Shown: positions 41,401 to 53,154, numbered from the stretch's first letter. The stretch: 64,000 nucleotides of DNA from Agapetus fuscipes (GCA_951799405.1 OX637334.1:12214001-12278000); one strand, 5' to 3'. Notes: generated by a model not told the origin, from the sequence alone. Numbers and translations are program-made.

Positions 41401-41549
41401 AAAAAGGTACATTAAATTATGGAGTTTTAATTCCATGGAGAGGATATCAATTTTATTTAGTTCCAAACGACATATTATTGCAGTTTTCATTTTGTTACTA
41501 TCTCCATGATTATAATACACAACTTAAGTGTTGTCGAGGGTATAATAAT

Positions 41550-41740
41550 ACGCCAATATCACCCCTTTTTCAAAGAAGATTGGCAAAAGCTGCAAGGATT
41601 TTGTTCATTAGAGATTTGGATTATAATTTGTAAGTACGCATGCAGCATTTGTACGCGCACACCCGTCTGCTTGTGGGCATCCATTTAATATGAATCATAA
41701 ATGTCATTTTTTAACATTGCTTACAGATTACAGACGCATA
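41550..41740 (+). repeat. RTE-3'-end-type repeat, divergent copy
   Basis: CCAATATCACCCCTTTTTCAAAG through GTACGCATGCAGCATTTG to TTGTGGGCATCCATTTAATATG. Confidence 0.65.
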
Positions 41741-43010
41741 TTTTTTTTGCTGTGAGCGAAAATGACTAGCTTGGCACTTTCTATGGAGTTTTGTTGAATT
41801 AACGGATATTTTGACTGTAGGAAAGTTACCGAGTAAAAAAATATAGAGTTTTTCAAAATGCGTGCGTTAACTTATTTGTGCGAGCTAAATTTTTATCCAT
41901 CTTCCGAGTTATATACCTCGATGCTTTGGAACTAGCTTACTATAGCAGTGTATTCCTCCGCCGAATCTTCCTAGTTGACGGAGCCTAAACACGCGAAATG
42001 CGAAAAATTCGAGTTTATATGAGGCCTTAAATTAAGTTTTGAAATTTGTTTAGTTTTAAAATTACTATAATTGTCAAAATGTCAAACGACCGTAATTCTA
42101 ACTTAAACCTAACCATTTCTAATATCGACGAAAATATATTTTTTTTGTTTTTAAATATCGGTACTTTTGATAAATCGATATATTTCGCCCATCCCTGTTT
42201 CAATGTTGTTTGAAAAAATGGCGGCTTTGTAAATTTCTCGTAGCTATCCTAAAATTTTCTTACTTTTAAAGTAAATAACTTTGTTTTCTCGTGTTGTGGA
42301 CATCTAAGAAGCATTTCATGTAAATATCAGCTCTAAATCACTATTGAATTGGCATGTCGTATTCAAATTGTGGATAAATCTTGTTTTTGGAATATATCTC
42401 CCCATAGAAGCATTTTTAGTTGTGATGGAGTGCTGAACATTCCTATTTCACCAGGCAACCACGAAAATATATGTAAATCGACTGACGAAATAGGAGTCTA
42501 AGGCCCATAGCCATACCTCAATACCCATAGCAAACAGTTAATTTCATCAATTTATCATAGCAACCTGGCACGCATGCTTGGATTTTTTTTCCAGGTTTTT
42601 TTTATCATTGCTCCATTATATACTACCTACGGATCTTCTTGGCTTTAAATGGATTTAGTTAAAGCTAAGGCCCCTTACGCGCTAGCGTTTAACCGCTTAG
42701 GCGGTTCCATAGATAAGTATACTATAATACTACGTATTATAGATGTGCCACTGAACCCTGTTTCAGTGCATTATGTAGGAAAAACAAGGTGTATGGAAAT
42801 AGTAAAAAGAGTCATCTATACTTCGGGGCGTAAGGTTTTTGTACAAACCCCCCCTGGGGACTTCTTCTTCTTCTTAAAAAATATATTTTTTGTTTCTGCC
42901 ATACTTATTTCACAAGAAAAACAACGTTTTATTACATAGATATATTTTTTATTAACATTTTAAGGAGTGAATTATAATACAAATTTACAATGAAATAAAG
43001 CTTGTACATT
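41741..43010. other. No gene recognised; includes a hAT terminal fragment
   Basis: At about 42115-42196 the sequence ATATCGGTACTTTTGATAAA followed by ATCGATATATTTC and GCCCATCCCTG is the reverse complement of the left terminus of the hAT element at 52457. It is an isolated hAT end or a small hAT MITE. The 96-codon ORF at 42649-42939 has no recognisable domain and ends in low-complexity sequence. The rest is unassigned. Confidence 0.45.
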
Positions 43011-43014
43011 CTAA

Positions 43015-43235
43015 AATCTAAATCTAAGCTGCGAAGATATGTACCATTTAAGATTCATATTAAACGAATTCCCACAAGCAGACATGTACCATTTCGCGCT
43101 AACACATGCCGCATGTGGACCTACAATCTAAAAACCCAATCTCAAGTGAACATAAGCCCTGCAACTCTTGCCGACCTTCCCTGAAACAGAGGTGACATTG
43201 GCAAAGTGAACCATTTTTTAAACTATGGGTGATAC
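43015..43235 (-). repeat. RTE-3'-end-type repeat, near complete
   Basis: AAATCTAAATCTAAGCTGC through CACATGCCGCATGTGG and TGCCGACCTTCCCTGAAACAG to TTTTTAAACTATGGG. Lacks the final GTCAGCC/ACCAACC block. Confidence 0.8.
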
Positions 43236-43275
43236 ATTATTGTTATTGATACGTGATTACATTAATACATAATAT

Positions 43276-43660
43276 TTTAGATAGCTCAGTTCGTAGAGTG
43301 CTTGCATTCCATGCCGTGAGCTGGGGTTCGAATCCCACCGAGGCAGGGTGTGAGAAATGATTATCCGTTTCGGTGTTTATTTCAAACCTCAAATCAAAAT
43401 ACCGGCAAGGTTTACTCAGCCTTAACCAGAAATGAGAACCAGCCTCTCGGGAGCTGGGAAACCCCCACTTCAACTGAAGAGGTTGGCGTAAGGCCGACCC
43501 CCTTACCTGTAAAAATAAATAGGTTCCACTCGCCACATGCGAGCCCTTTGGGGATAACGCGGCAAGATGTTACACTATATGTGTAGCTTAGTTGCGTTTT
43601 TTTTTTGCCTATGAAGAATAAATTGAATAAAATATTATGGTATAAAGTTGAAACAATTAT
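43276..43660 (+). repeat. tRNA-derived SINE-A, copy 2 (best preserved)
   Basis: The head has an A box TAGCTCAGTTCGTAGAGTG and a canonical B box GGGTTCGAATCCC, spaced as in a tRNA gene. The sequence between is CTTGCATTCCATGCCGTGAGC. The tRNA-unrelated body follows (CGTTTCGGTGTTTATTTC, AAATACCGGCAAGGTTTACTC, GGCGTAAGGCCGACC) and ends near ACTATATGTGTAGCTTAGTT. An internal Pol III promoter is expected. No acceptor stem is present. Confidence 0.85.
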
Positions 43661-44604
43661 TTTTATGTCTTTTGGAGAAAATAGTTCAATGTTTTCTCAT
43701 TATAATAATCAAACTATTTAACTTACATAGTTGAATTTCTAACCTATTTATGGTTTTACACATAGTTTCCATTTAACCTAATAACTCGTCGTAAAACCAA
43801 ACAGTTTTTAAATAAAATTTTACACTTTCACATTCACTTTCATGATCTGTTTTATCTGATGTATTCCTTTTGTGTTATTGCAGGTCAGACCATGGTCCAT
43901 TTGCAACTTTTTTATCTGCCGACGTTTCGCTTTCACGGCGTGGTGGTATTTTTATGGGGTTTCGTTTTCAGTGACTGACTGGTAGTATGATGAAAATTGT
44001 GGGAATCGGAAGAATCGATTTCTGAAACATAAATAAAAAAAGAAGAATTAGTTTATGGGTTCAAAATTTGCAAGAAAGAAGGAAGGTCTAAGATAATATT
44101 GTTTTTGCTAATCTCATCGATGTGAAATTCAATGGAAGTTTCCTTGCTCCCATAAAAACTTTTCACATTTCTTATGAAGGCTAATGAACTTGCTGGTACT
44201 AAGATTTAAATAAGACAAAAATACCAAAACGGAAAATACTATCTGACACCGTCCATGACAATTGAATCCAAGCAATGGTGTTAAATACAAGCGTTTTTCA
44301 AAATTAAGTGTCGACCAAACGTTATTTCTTAAACATTTTACAAAATCGATGACAGATTACATGCACATTAAAAAATATAAAATAAACTGCAACTTACTTG
44401 GATTTCCAATACCGCTTACGGTAGACTCAGTTCGTTCTTGTAAAAATGAAACACTTCATAAACATGTCCAATCACTGAATGAAATAGCGCATTTTTTCCG
44501 TAATTGTTTGAAGAACAAAAGGTTACTTTTGTCATTTTTTTCAGCAGACGCCATTAAACACAGACAACAAATTTCTACTGTCACATGTTTTGATTGGAAC
44601 TATA
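43661..44604. other. Mostly unassigned; one ORF without homology
   Basis: The 116-codon plus-strand ORF at 44262-44612 (contains SVDQTLFLKHFTKSMTDYMH) is not low-complexity. Its last residues run into the tail of the adjacent repeat, so the stop is not its own. I recognise no domain. It could be a fragment of a transposon gene. Confidence 0.35.
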
Positions 44605-44850
44605 ATCTATAATCTAAGTTGCAAAGATATATTCATTTAAAGCTCTCAGATGTATGCCCACAAACCAACAAGTGTAGTTCGCGCTTACAAATGCTGAATG
44701 TGTACTTACAAATAAAATCCAAACCTCAAATGAACATAAGCCCCACAACTTTTGCCGACCTTCCCTGAAACAGGGGTGACATTGGCAAAGTGAACCATTT
44801 TTTACAGTATGGGTGGTCAGCCTCATACCAACCTATAAGTCAAGGAATAT
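44605..44850 (-). repeat. Terminal ~250-bp repeat, 3' end of the adjacent RTE
   Basis: On the minus strand it follows RTE C-terminal codons and ~125 bp of 3' UTR without a break. It starts ATTCCTTGACTTATAGGTTGG and ends CTTAGATTATAGATTATAG. That tail is the short tandem repeat expected at the end of an RTE element. The junction therefore identifies the repeat as the RTE 3' terminus. Confidence 0.8.
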
Positions 44851-44976
44851 GAATAATAAATTACATTTAAATATAAAAAAGAACAAAACCTTACAAAGAA
44901 ATCTATACAAAAAAAAAAAAAAAAAAAAAGTCAAAAATTTCCTATGCAAAAAATGTAGCAAATGAATACACCAACA

Positions 44977-45243
44977 TTAGAAATCAACATTGCAGATTAG
45001 CCGCCACTTCTTCCTGTCCTTGCATACTTCTTTCATTTCATCCAGAGTCATAACCTTTTTCATACAAGTCCTCCTTTTAGTATGACTCTGGATATCCCAT
45101 TCATTCGCTATTTCAGAGATTTGATCCTTCCATACTTTTCTCGGTCTTCCTCTACCACGACATCCATCTATTCTAGCAACATATACTTTCTTCGTCAATC
45201 TTTCATCACTCATTCTCTCCAAGTTCCCGAACCATCTTAACAT
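44977..45243 (-). pseudogene. RTE-like ORF, C-terminal exon-like piece beyond the LTR
   Basis: 88 codons with MLRWFGNLERMSDERLTKK, GCRGRGRPRKVWKDQISEIA and RKKWRLICNVDF, stop. It is the C-terminus of the ORF interrupted at 45880. The LRWFGNLERM motif continues directly from KIKRS on the other side of the LTR. The last residues (LICNVDF) differ from the LCRGSGHP end of the other RTE subfamily. Confidence 0.85.
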
Positions 45244-45883
45244 ATGTTATGTTTCGATTGAAAGGTATCTTCAGGATACTTACATCCGGCTAGCTCTCAT
45301 CAGCATCACTCTCAGGGCGTGGGGTTCTTTCTTTGGTATTGCTTACTTATATCTTGGGAAGGGTTTTATAATGAAAAGATAAAGTTAACATGAACAAATA
45401 AGGGTTTATTACTGTACTAATATGGGGGGGGGGAAAGGGAAATAAGGGATTGGCCAGACTTACAGGTTGTCACTAGAACACTCCCTATTCCGTTGGCTGG
45501 AGTTCTAAACGGAAGGCCTGGGGCAGCGCCCCAGGCTAGCGGCAGTTCACAAGGCGGGCGCCTCCACACGTGGGAGCCCCTGGGTGGGCGCTCCTATGCC
45601 TCTGGTCCACAAGGCGGGTGCCTTGCTGGCAGGAAATCCAAGTAGATGGGGGGGGAGGGAGCTCCATTGTAGTGCCCCCTCTTGCACCGCTTGGTGCTTG
45701 GTCGCTAACGTCTTAATCGCTTGGCATCTTGCCGGGAACTAACGATGAACTCACGAGCGTGGGCCGATTGATTCGCACGGCGCAGTTCGGCCGTTTCCGT
45801 GACCGTTCGGCCCACAAACAGACACTGCACACTTCGGGATTGTTTTTTTTTATAATATGTTATTTAAAATAACATAACACATA
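45241..45883. mobile_element. Solo LTR with 4-bp duplication CATA
   Basis: The LTR is 45245-45879 (635 bp). It begins TGTTATGTTTCG and ends AAAATAACATAACA, with a 9-bp inverted terminal repeat. CATA flanks it (45241-45244 and 45880-45883). Removing the LTR and one CATA restores the RTE reading frame exactly. It is markedly more GC-rich than its surroundings, with G runs and CAAGGCGGGCGCC / CAAGGCGGGTGCC repeats near 45550 and 45610. A 4-bp duplication and TG...CA ends fit Ty3/gypsy or BEL. Element orientation is not known, and no internal region remains, so it formed by LTR-LTR recombination. Confidence 0.85.
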
Positions 45884-48582
45884 CTTCTTTTAATCTTCAC
45901 TTTCACACTTTCCCTTACACCACATTCTTCTCTTACAAAATCATTCCTCACCCTGTCACTTCGTTTTTTCCCAATCATACTTCTTAGATAGTCCATTTCT
46001 ACTGTATGGACTTTACTAATTTCCCTTTCACTCACCGTCCAGGCTTCACTTCCATACATCAAGGTTGGCACTAGTATACCACCGTGCACCGCCAATCTAA
46101 CATTTTTTGAGAGATTTTGGTTCCTGGCGATGCAAGCGGTCGCACCCAGTACACACCTGCCTTTCATTATTCTTCTTTCAAATTCACCGGCCATTCTTCC
46201 ATCTTTTTCAAACTTACATCCCAAATATACAAACTCATTTACAACATCAACATTCATTCCATTAATTTTAAATTCATAATTCATATTTTCATCATCTCTT
46301 TCAAAAATCAAAACTTTCGTCTTTCTTGCATTCAACTTCAAATTATTACCTTTCAAAGCTTCGTTCAATCTAGAGAGCATCATTTGCAATTCCACTGCTG
46401 AATCAGATACAAGGACTGCATCATCCGCATACAGTAGAACGCTTACTTTGCTCTCTCCTATCATTAATCCACAAGCATCTCGAACACACTTGTCCATGAC
46501 TATGTTAAATAGCCATGGGCTCATCACACATCCTTGCCTTACACCCTTAAAAACTTCAAACCATTCACTATACTCACCATCAATACGAATGCAGGCCATA
46601 CTATTCTCATAGTTCGCATGCACCGCATTGAGTAGAGCTCCATTCACTCCGTATGCTTTCAAAACATCCCACAACATACCTCTGTCCACTGAGTCAAAAG
46701 CCTTTTCCAGATCCACAAAGGCCGTGAATAGTTTCCCCCTCACCGACAATTGTTTTTCAACAAGTTGTCGTAGAGTGAAAATCTGATCAACACAGCCTCT
46801 ACCGGCCATAAAGCCGGACTGTATATCGGAAACCCTTTTGCTAGTAGTCAGAATCACATTTTTTATAATCACCTTACAGAAGACTTTTCCTGGTATACTG
46901 AGTAGACTGATTGGTCTGAAGTTCTGACAGTCTTTTTTGTCCCCTTTACCTTTGTAAATGGGAACAATGACTGCCTTCCTCCAATCCATCGGTACTACTC
47001 CTGCATTCACACAAAGCTTACATAATTCAAACATCCAATCTATCACACATTCACCTCCTGCTTTCAACATTTCACCATTTATACCATCAAACCCAGCAGA
47101 CTTCCCATTCTTCAGACGTGAAATAGACACTTTCATTTCTTCTTTCAAAATCTTCAATTCATTCTCTTCATCTGTCTGTTCATAAATTCTTCTTTCACCC
47201 TGGCCAAAAATTTCTTGAAAATAGTTTTTCCATCTCTTGCATACTTCTTCATTCTCCCATACCATCTCACCGGCAGCACTTTTGACTCCCGGAGTGGTCA
47301 ATGCAGAAGATTTATTTCTATCCGCATTGATCCACCTCCAAAATTCCTTCTTACTGTCGGTGAAACTTTTGTTAATCCTTTCATCAATCTTTCTTTGTTC
47401 ATTCATCTTGCTTTCATAAATTATAGTCTTCGCCATTCTCTTAGCTATCTTATATTCGTCTTCTAGCTTTCTATCATTTCTATCATTCAGCCAATTTTCA
47501 TAACACTTTTTCTTAACTTTCACAGCTTCTTTCACTCTATCATTCCACCAGGCATCTCCTTTCAATTTTCCACCTTTCGTTACCCCACATACTTTTTTAG
47601 CACATTCAATCATTCCTTCCTTCAGATCTTTCCACATGCTTTCAATATCTTTTCCACACACATTCTTCTCAAGTTCATTTACACTTAAAATTTTGTGGAG
47701 CTCTGATACATACTTCTCTTTCACATTTTCTTCATTCAGCCTTTCTACTTTTATTCTAGTCATTCTTACTTGCTTCTTGCGTTTCTTCTTTCTTACTTCA
47801 CCAAGCATTATTTTAGCACATAAGAGATAGTGATCACTGCCTATTTCAGGCCCGCGGTAGACACGGCTATCTCTTACGGCTCCTCTCAATCTTTCATCCA
47901 CACAGATGTAGTCAATGATTGTGCGACTTCCCACAATCTGCCTCGTGTACAGATGCACATCCTTATGCCGAAACCAAGTATTCGATGCAAAAAGACTGTG
48001 CTCCGCACACAAAGCAATCAGATGTCGCCCATTATCATTGACTACACCTATCCCACCAGGACCAATAATTTTCAAACTTTCATCCCTCTGCGCACCTATC
48101 CATCCATTCATATCACCTAAAATTACAATGTTTTCATTCTTCTTCCTTTCATGCACAACCGCATTCAGCTCATTCCAAAAACTCGTTCTCACCTCCATAC
48201 ACTCTGAATCAACAGGAGCATAACAGGTCACCAAGAAAAGTTTCAAACTGTTAATTTTGAATTTAACAACCAAAATCCTGGGAGAAATTCTTTGGTAACC
48301 CGCTATGCATCCCTTCACACACTCACTCACAATTACACCTACACCCTGCCTTTCATTCCCATCTTCCACACCTGACCAAATATACAATTCACCATTCGCT
48401 AATACTTTCTCACCATTCCCTTTCATTTTTGTTTCTGTCACACCCATTACTTTTATTCGTTTCTCTTTCATTACATTCATAATTTCTTTCTCCTTGCAAT
48501 CATTCATCTTCCTTACATTCCATGTAACCATTGATTTAAATAAAATATATAGATGGAGCATTAGCGTATATATCCGATCCAC
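45850..48582 (-). pseudogene. RTE-like ORF (endonuclease-RT), interrupted by a solo LTR
   Basis: 910 codons up to the LTR junction; only the last few residues come from the LTR. The endonuclease has VTWNVRKMNDCKEKE near residue 20, then GVTETKM, VTCYAPVDSE, ILGDMNGWIG and IGSDHYLLCAKI. The RT has VPIYKGKGDKKDCQNFRP, TAFVDLEKAFDSVDR, GVRQGCVMSPWLFNI and LLYADDAVLV at about 713-722. The first ~18 residues (MDRIYTLMLHLYILFKSM) look like flanking sequence read into the ORF, so the true start is lost or lies elsewhere. The gene was complete through the RT before the LTR insertion removed the C-terminal ~88 residues from the frame. Confidence 0.85.
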
Positions 48583-48620
48583 ATCATTGTTGCCCTAAAT
48601 GATAGTGTACGCCCCATTTG

Positions 48621-49606
48621 CAATCAGTTGTTTACCAAGCGTCGGCAAGGAAACATCGAGGTACCTACATGTAAATTGAAGACGAATATCATGCGAAGAT
48701 AGCCTGACAGTTCCATAAATTTTTGAAATTTCCCCATATACCTAGTATATGTTATTTAAGTTGATGTAATGAAATAAATGAATCAGTTCTCTTTGAATCA
48801 GTTGTCTAGCAACCGCCGGCATGGAAACATTTAGTTATAATAAAAAACAAACAGCATGCCCAAATGTGTGGTGAAAAAATGCCGTAACAGGACCGAAAAA
48901 AACAAAACACAGAGAGAAACTAAAAAGAAACGAATAATTCGGCAAAGACGATGGTGGATGATCAAAATTCATAGAAACCGTACCGTACCAGAATGCGCGC
49001 GCACAAGTATGTGGGTGCCTGGCATGTGCATGCACAAATTCCCTTTGACTTGCGTCAAAAACCGACACTGGTCGGATCAGCGACAAGCCAAGCCAAGGCG
49101 GCACAAACCACGCCCACGGCCGTCCACACGCTTGGCTTGTAATGGCTTGGCAAGCGTGTGGATGCCCCATGACGTATTGTTATGACTATTGCTATGTGTC
49201 TGTCTCTTTTGTTCATTACTTCCCTACATAATTTCGGCAGGAAGGTTTATATGGTAAAAAAACTCACGGGCTCTATGTTCATATTTCATTTATATCGATG
49301 CTTGAATATTATCCATTGAATAAATTATAATATGTATATGTATTTGTTTTAAATTATTTTTCCTTACATTGTGGGAAACGTATGTTGTGAGACATCAGCC
49401 CTTAGTTAAGAGTTGCAAGGTCACCTGTCAGGCTTTCTTCACAGAGCGCGGTATTTTTGACGTATTTAACAGGGGCGCATTTAGGATTTCAATATTTTCA
49501 GTGACAAAAAAATGACGTTGAAAATGATACAGACAGTCTCAATAAACATTGACGATACGATAGATTGGTTTCTGTGAAAAAGTAATGAATGAAAACAGTG
49601 TTGGAC
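48621..49606. other. No certain gene; ORF with THAP-like start
   Basis: The 109-codon plus-strand ORF at 48856-49185 starts MPKCVVKKCRNRTEKNKT, which resembles the beginning of THAP DNA-binding domains (M-P-x-C-x(4)-C-x-N-R). The expected later C-x(2)-H pair is absent and the rest is basic low-complexity sequence, so it is not scored as a gene. The region 49195-49330 is repeated in diverged form at 50370-50480 (CTACATAATTTCGGCAGG-type sequence against CTACAATTTTTTGGCAC, then ATTTATATCGATG). Confidence 0.35.
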
Positions 49607-49850
49607 CGGTCCGTAGTCCGTACTAGTGGCATCACTTCAGACTCGTAAATGGAAGGTTGTGGATTCGGATCCCGGCGGAGCACAAAAATATACCATTTAT
49701 ATTTCGAATGTGCTCTTCGCTGGGTTGAAAAATTCATAAACCTTTGCCAATGACCGGTCACCAAAGGTCCATCCAGCCTTACAGCAACTGAGTCTTGCTT
49801 GAGTATTGGCGCTTTGTAGCGACGACCAAGCTCGTACACCTCTGCGGCAC
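49607..49850 (+). repeat. tRNA-derived SINE-B, copy 1
   Basis: GGACCGGTCCGTAGTCCGTAC, then AGACTCGTAAATGGAAGG, a B-box-like GTGGATTCGGATCCC and GCGGAGCACAAAAATATACC. Strong match to 57553-57800. The 3' end is truncated after GACGACCAAGCTCG. Confidence 0.75.
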
Positions 49851-49894
49851 TACAACAAGTGTCAAAGATCCCTAGAGTCTTTAGAATCTAGGGA

Positions 49895-50140
49895 GTCTCC
49901 CGCACAGGATTTCTTAAAAAAAAAAAGTGTTATTAAAAAATCCAAAACATATCTGAAATTTCTCGGGAAAAAGTTGTGGCGCTTATGTCAATTTTAATTT
50001 ATTTTTAATGTTAGTGAGCATGCAGCATGCAGCATGTGTTAGCGTCAACTTACAGGTGTCTGCTTGTGGGCATGTATTAAAAATATCCCTTAAATAATAA
50101 TATTTTCTCGCCACTTACGATGATAATTGATGTATTGTAA
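49895..50140 (+). repeat. RTE-3'-end-type repeat, divergent
   Basis: TTCTCGGGAAAAAGTTGTGG through GCATGCAGCATGTGTTAGCG to CTTGTGGGCATG. Recognisable but degraded, with a triplicated GCAGCAT. Confidence 0.55.
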
Positions 50141-50758
50141 GAATTATGTAAATATAATATGGCACATTTTTATTCCATTCTCAAGTCTTAACCGAACTGT
50201 GAAAAATGTAAGTCGCTGTGATTAAATTATTCATAATTTCAATAAATATACTTTGCTTACAAAAAATAACTTTTATGTATTTTTTAATGTGGCGGCCTGA
50301 GTACGGCCCCTAACGTTGTCATGGAGATCATGAAAGAGACGGAAACATAACAGAATTTATAATGTTTCTTTCTCTTTCTTTCATTATGTGCCTACAATTT
50401 TTTGGCACAACCGTTTGTATAGGAAAACAGTCACGCGCTCCATCTATGTATATATTATTTATATCGATGATTGGAACAAAATTTGAATTTCAAAAAAAGC
50501 TACCTACCCTCACTTTAATGATTACTTGCCATCTAGCGTATTTTTTTGAAAGTTTGCATGTAAAAGAAGCTTACAAAATATATCTTTCTCGTTTGGGATC
50601 AGGGCGTGAATTTGAAGCATATGTGTCAGACAGAGACAACTGTCAAGGCAATATCTCTATGAGTTTCTGCTTGAAATCATATTTCATTTTAGAATGCTGG
50701 TTCATTAGTTCCCAGTGACAGGAGCCTGGGCGGTTCGTTCATACTCTGTGTGCTCTGT
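50141..50758. other. No gene recognised
   Basis: The 118-codon ORF at 50362-50718 has no recognised domain and overlaps the diverged repeat shared with 49195-49330. Otherwise unassigned up to the CTGT target site at 50755-50758. Confidence 0.4.
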
Positions 50759-52409
50759 GGGTAACGCCGTTTAAATTTGTACCATAACTGTCGACCGGCA
50801 AGATTCAAGAAAACGAAAACATCGTGAGTTAAATTAAGGTCTATTCAAAATGACGGACAGGTTCGAAAACTTAGGTTTTTTTACATTTCGATATCTCATT
50901 TCTTTTTTCGACGACGAATACAAGATTTTATAGCAGTTCGTAAACACTGTTCAGTAAAAATATAAGAGGACCATTTTGAATGTCTATAAATATGAATGTT
51001 GTTTGTCTATGAATGTTTAATAAAAATATGAATACGCACATTTAATAACTACCTAAAATCGTTCGTTTATTGTATTTCAATAAGTTTCCTTGACTTATAG
51101 GTTAGTATGAAGCTGACCACTCATACTGTAAAAAATAGTTCACTTTACCAATGTTACCATTGTGTCAGGTAAGGTCGGCAAGAGTTGCAGGGTTTATGTT
51201 CATTTGAGATTGGGTTTTATATTGTAGGTTCACATGCAGCATGTTTAAGTACGAACTTAAAGTCTTAAATGCAATATATTTTTGTAACTTAGATTATAGA
51301 TTATCATAGATTTAGATAGATAGGCAATGGTTTTTTTGCGTACATTTTTCACAGTATCCAGCACCGATATAAAAATTAGGTACCTCTGTGGTCCAAATTT
51401 CATTTAATCGTTTAGCCCACAGATCACGGAATTTAAACCTTTTTGCTATTTTGAATAACAAACATCAAACGGTGCATTTAAAATATTAATAGCATGTAGT
51501 AAGGTTGATTAGATAGTTTTATGTTTCAATTAGGTACGTAAATGTTATTTGTTAGTCAACCATAAATTAACGGTAAGTAGGTGTATTTTTTTAAACCTAC
51601 GTGAATACACCTTAATACTGGTAACATACGGTAAAGATTGTAAATAAAAAACCGCCCGACATTATCTTAAACTTGTGGCATTTGAAAAATAATACTGTCA
51701 GCAATGATAAAAACATACAAACATTAGAAGAATTAATGGATCTAAGTAAAAAATATACAACTGACAACATATTCGAATACATACCTTAATAATGCCAAGC
51801 TAACTTCCACTCAAAACATTCACGACAAATTCCCGAGTCTGATGTAAACGTTCTCAGAAGAAAATGAAGGTATCGAATGAGTTTTTTTGTGTTGTCCACA
51901 CAACATCAAAGAGTTACCATACGTGAAGAAATACTTAAGATTGCAAGATTTTTGTCAGTTCCAATGGAATTGGTAACATACTAAAAGAAAAATTTCGGAG
52001 CCAAAAATGGAGACAACCCTTAGCAATCAATATTTCGTGTTTAAATAAGTAAATATTATTGTGGCTAGTACAGAAAATGAAAGATACGTTACTAAGGTAT
52101 ATGAAAAAATACTCAACTTTAAAAACGTTTGACTATTTTGATCGTATCATGCCATCAAAGGGTCAAAAACGGGTTGCGGACATGTAAAATTTGTATGGGA
52201 ATGGAAAAAAGGCGTTTTTGTTTTATTTTTTAATTACATCGCCACTTAATGCTTTTTGCAGTTTTTTTTTGTATTTCGATACGCTTCTTATTTACTTTAC
52301 TCTGATAATTTTAGAATTCAGTAGAGATCACCAGTTTTTATGAAAAAGCTGAAAATCATTAGGGGACACACGCACAAGACAAAAGGTACAAATTTCGACG
52401 GCGATACCC
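50759..52409. mobile_element. Non-autonomous TIR DNA transposon, copy B (1.65 kb)
   Basis: Same termini and interior as copy A at 1123-2775, with few differences by eye. It is flanked by CTGT (50755-50758 and 52410-52413), an independent 4-bp duplication that fixes the ends of the element. Contains the same nested RTE-end repeat (51090-51310). Confidence 0.85.
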
Positions 52410-53154
52410 CTGTGGGTTCGATTGAGCGGTCCAACCACGGTCCCACACGGTCCAACTAGGGATGGGCAAAACATATCGATATATCAAAAGTACCGATATT
52501 TTTTTTGAAAAATATCGATAATTTCATCGATATTAGAAATATCGATTGATCGATATTTCGATATTGTTTTTCAAGTAAAAATCGTATCAAAATCGATATT
52601 TTTTTGCAAATGTCACATTTCTCCCCACACTTTAAGACCCCATAGAGCGAATACGTCCAAAACGGTGTTCTGGGTTTTAAATGTCCATTATGTTTACTTT
52701 TTTTTTTTAATCTGTTACTGTCAGAATAAAATAAAGAAATGTATACTTTACACATGTATACTTCCCTTGTCGCTGGCGCCAATGGCGACGCGCTGTATCA
52801 CCAGAGCTCCGCGCTTTAAAATTAATTTAAATAATATCTGCAGGCGGACTATTGTTAATCCTGTGTTTCATTTTATTTTTTGAATTTCGAAGATCATTGT
52901 AGTGTTTTAATTTTTAAATGAATTACGTGTTAGTTTTATTAAATAAAATAATATAGTGTCGAGTACCGAGTGACCAAAAGTTATTCCATTTTAAACTACC
53001 CACTGAACATAAAAATAATAATAAGTGACATTTTGTTTAAAATCAAATATAACAAATTACGATCGAAATTTACTCGATAAAGGAACTCTCTGCACTAAAA
53101 GACTCAACATATTTAATAAGTGATTCGACTCTTAAAAATATCCGTGAGAATAAC

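Larger units (their letters stand above)
44605..48620 (-). mobile_element. RTE-like LINE, nearly full length, split by a solo LTR
   Basis: Coding sequence at 45850-48582 and 44977-45243 belongs to one ORF, broken by the solo LTR at 45245-45879. The 3' UTR (about 44851-44976) and terminal repeat (44605-44850) follow. The 5' limit is uncertain, near 48600, just upstream of the WNVR endonuclease motif. Apart from the LTR I see no break in the reading frame, so the element was probably young when the LTR element arrived. Confidence 0.85.

Noticed and set aside
43279..43350. Functional tRNA gene
   Set aside because: A and B boxes are good, but the 5' and 3' flanks do not form an acceptor stem. 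The same head with the same downstream body recurs at 29598, so it is a SINE.
48856..49185. ORF starting MPKCVVKKCRNRT as a THAP-domain gene
   Set aside because: Only the first ~12 residues look THAP-like. The later conserved Cys/His and Pro residues are missing and the remainder is basic, repetitive sequence. No splice-linked continuation was seen.
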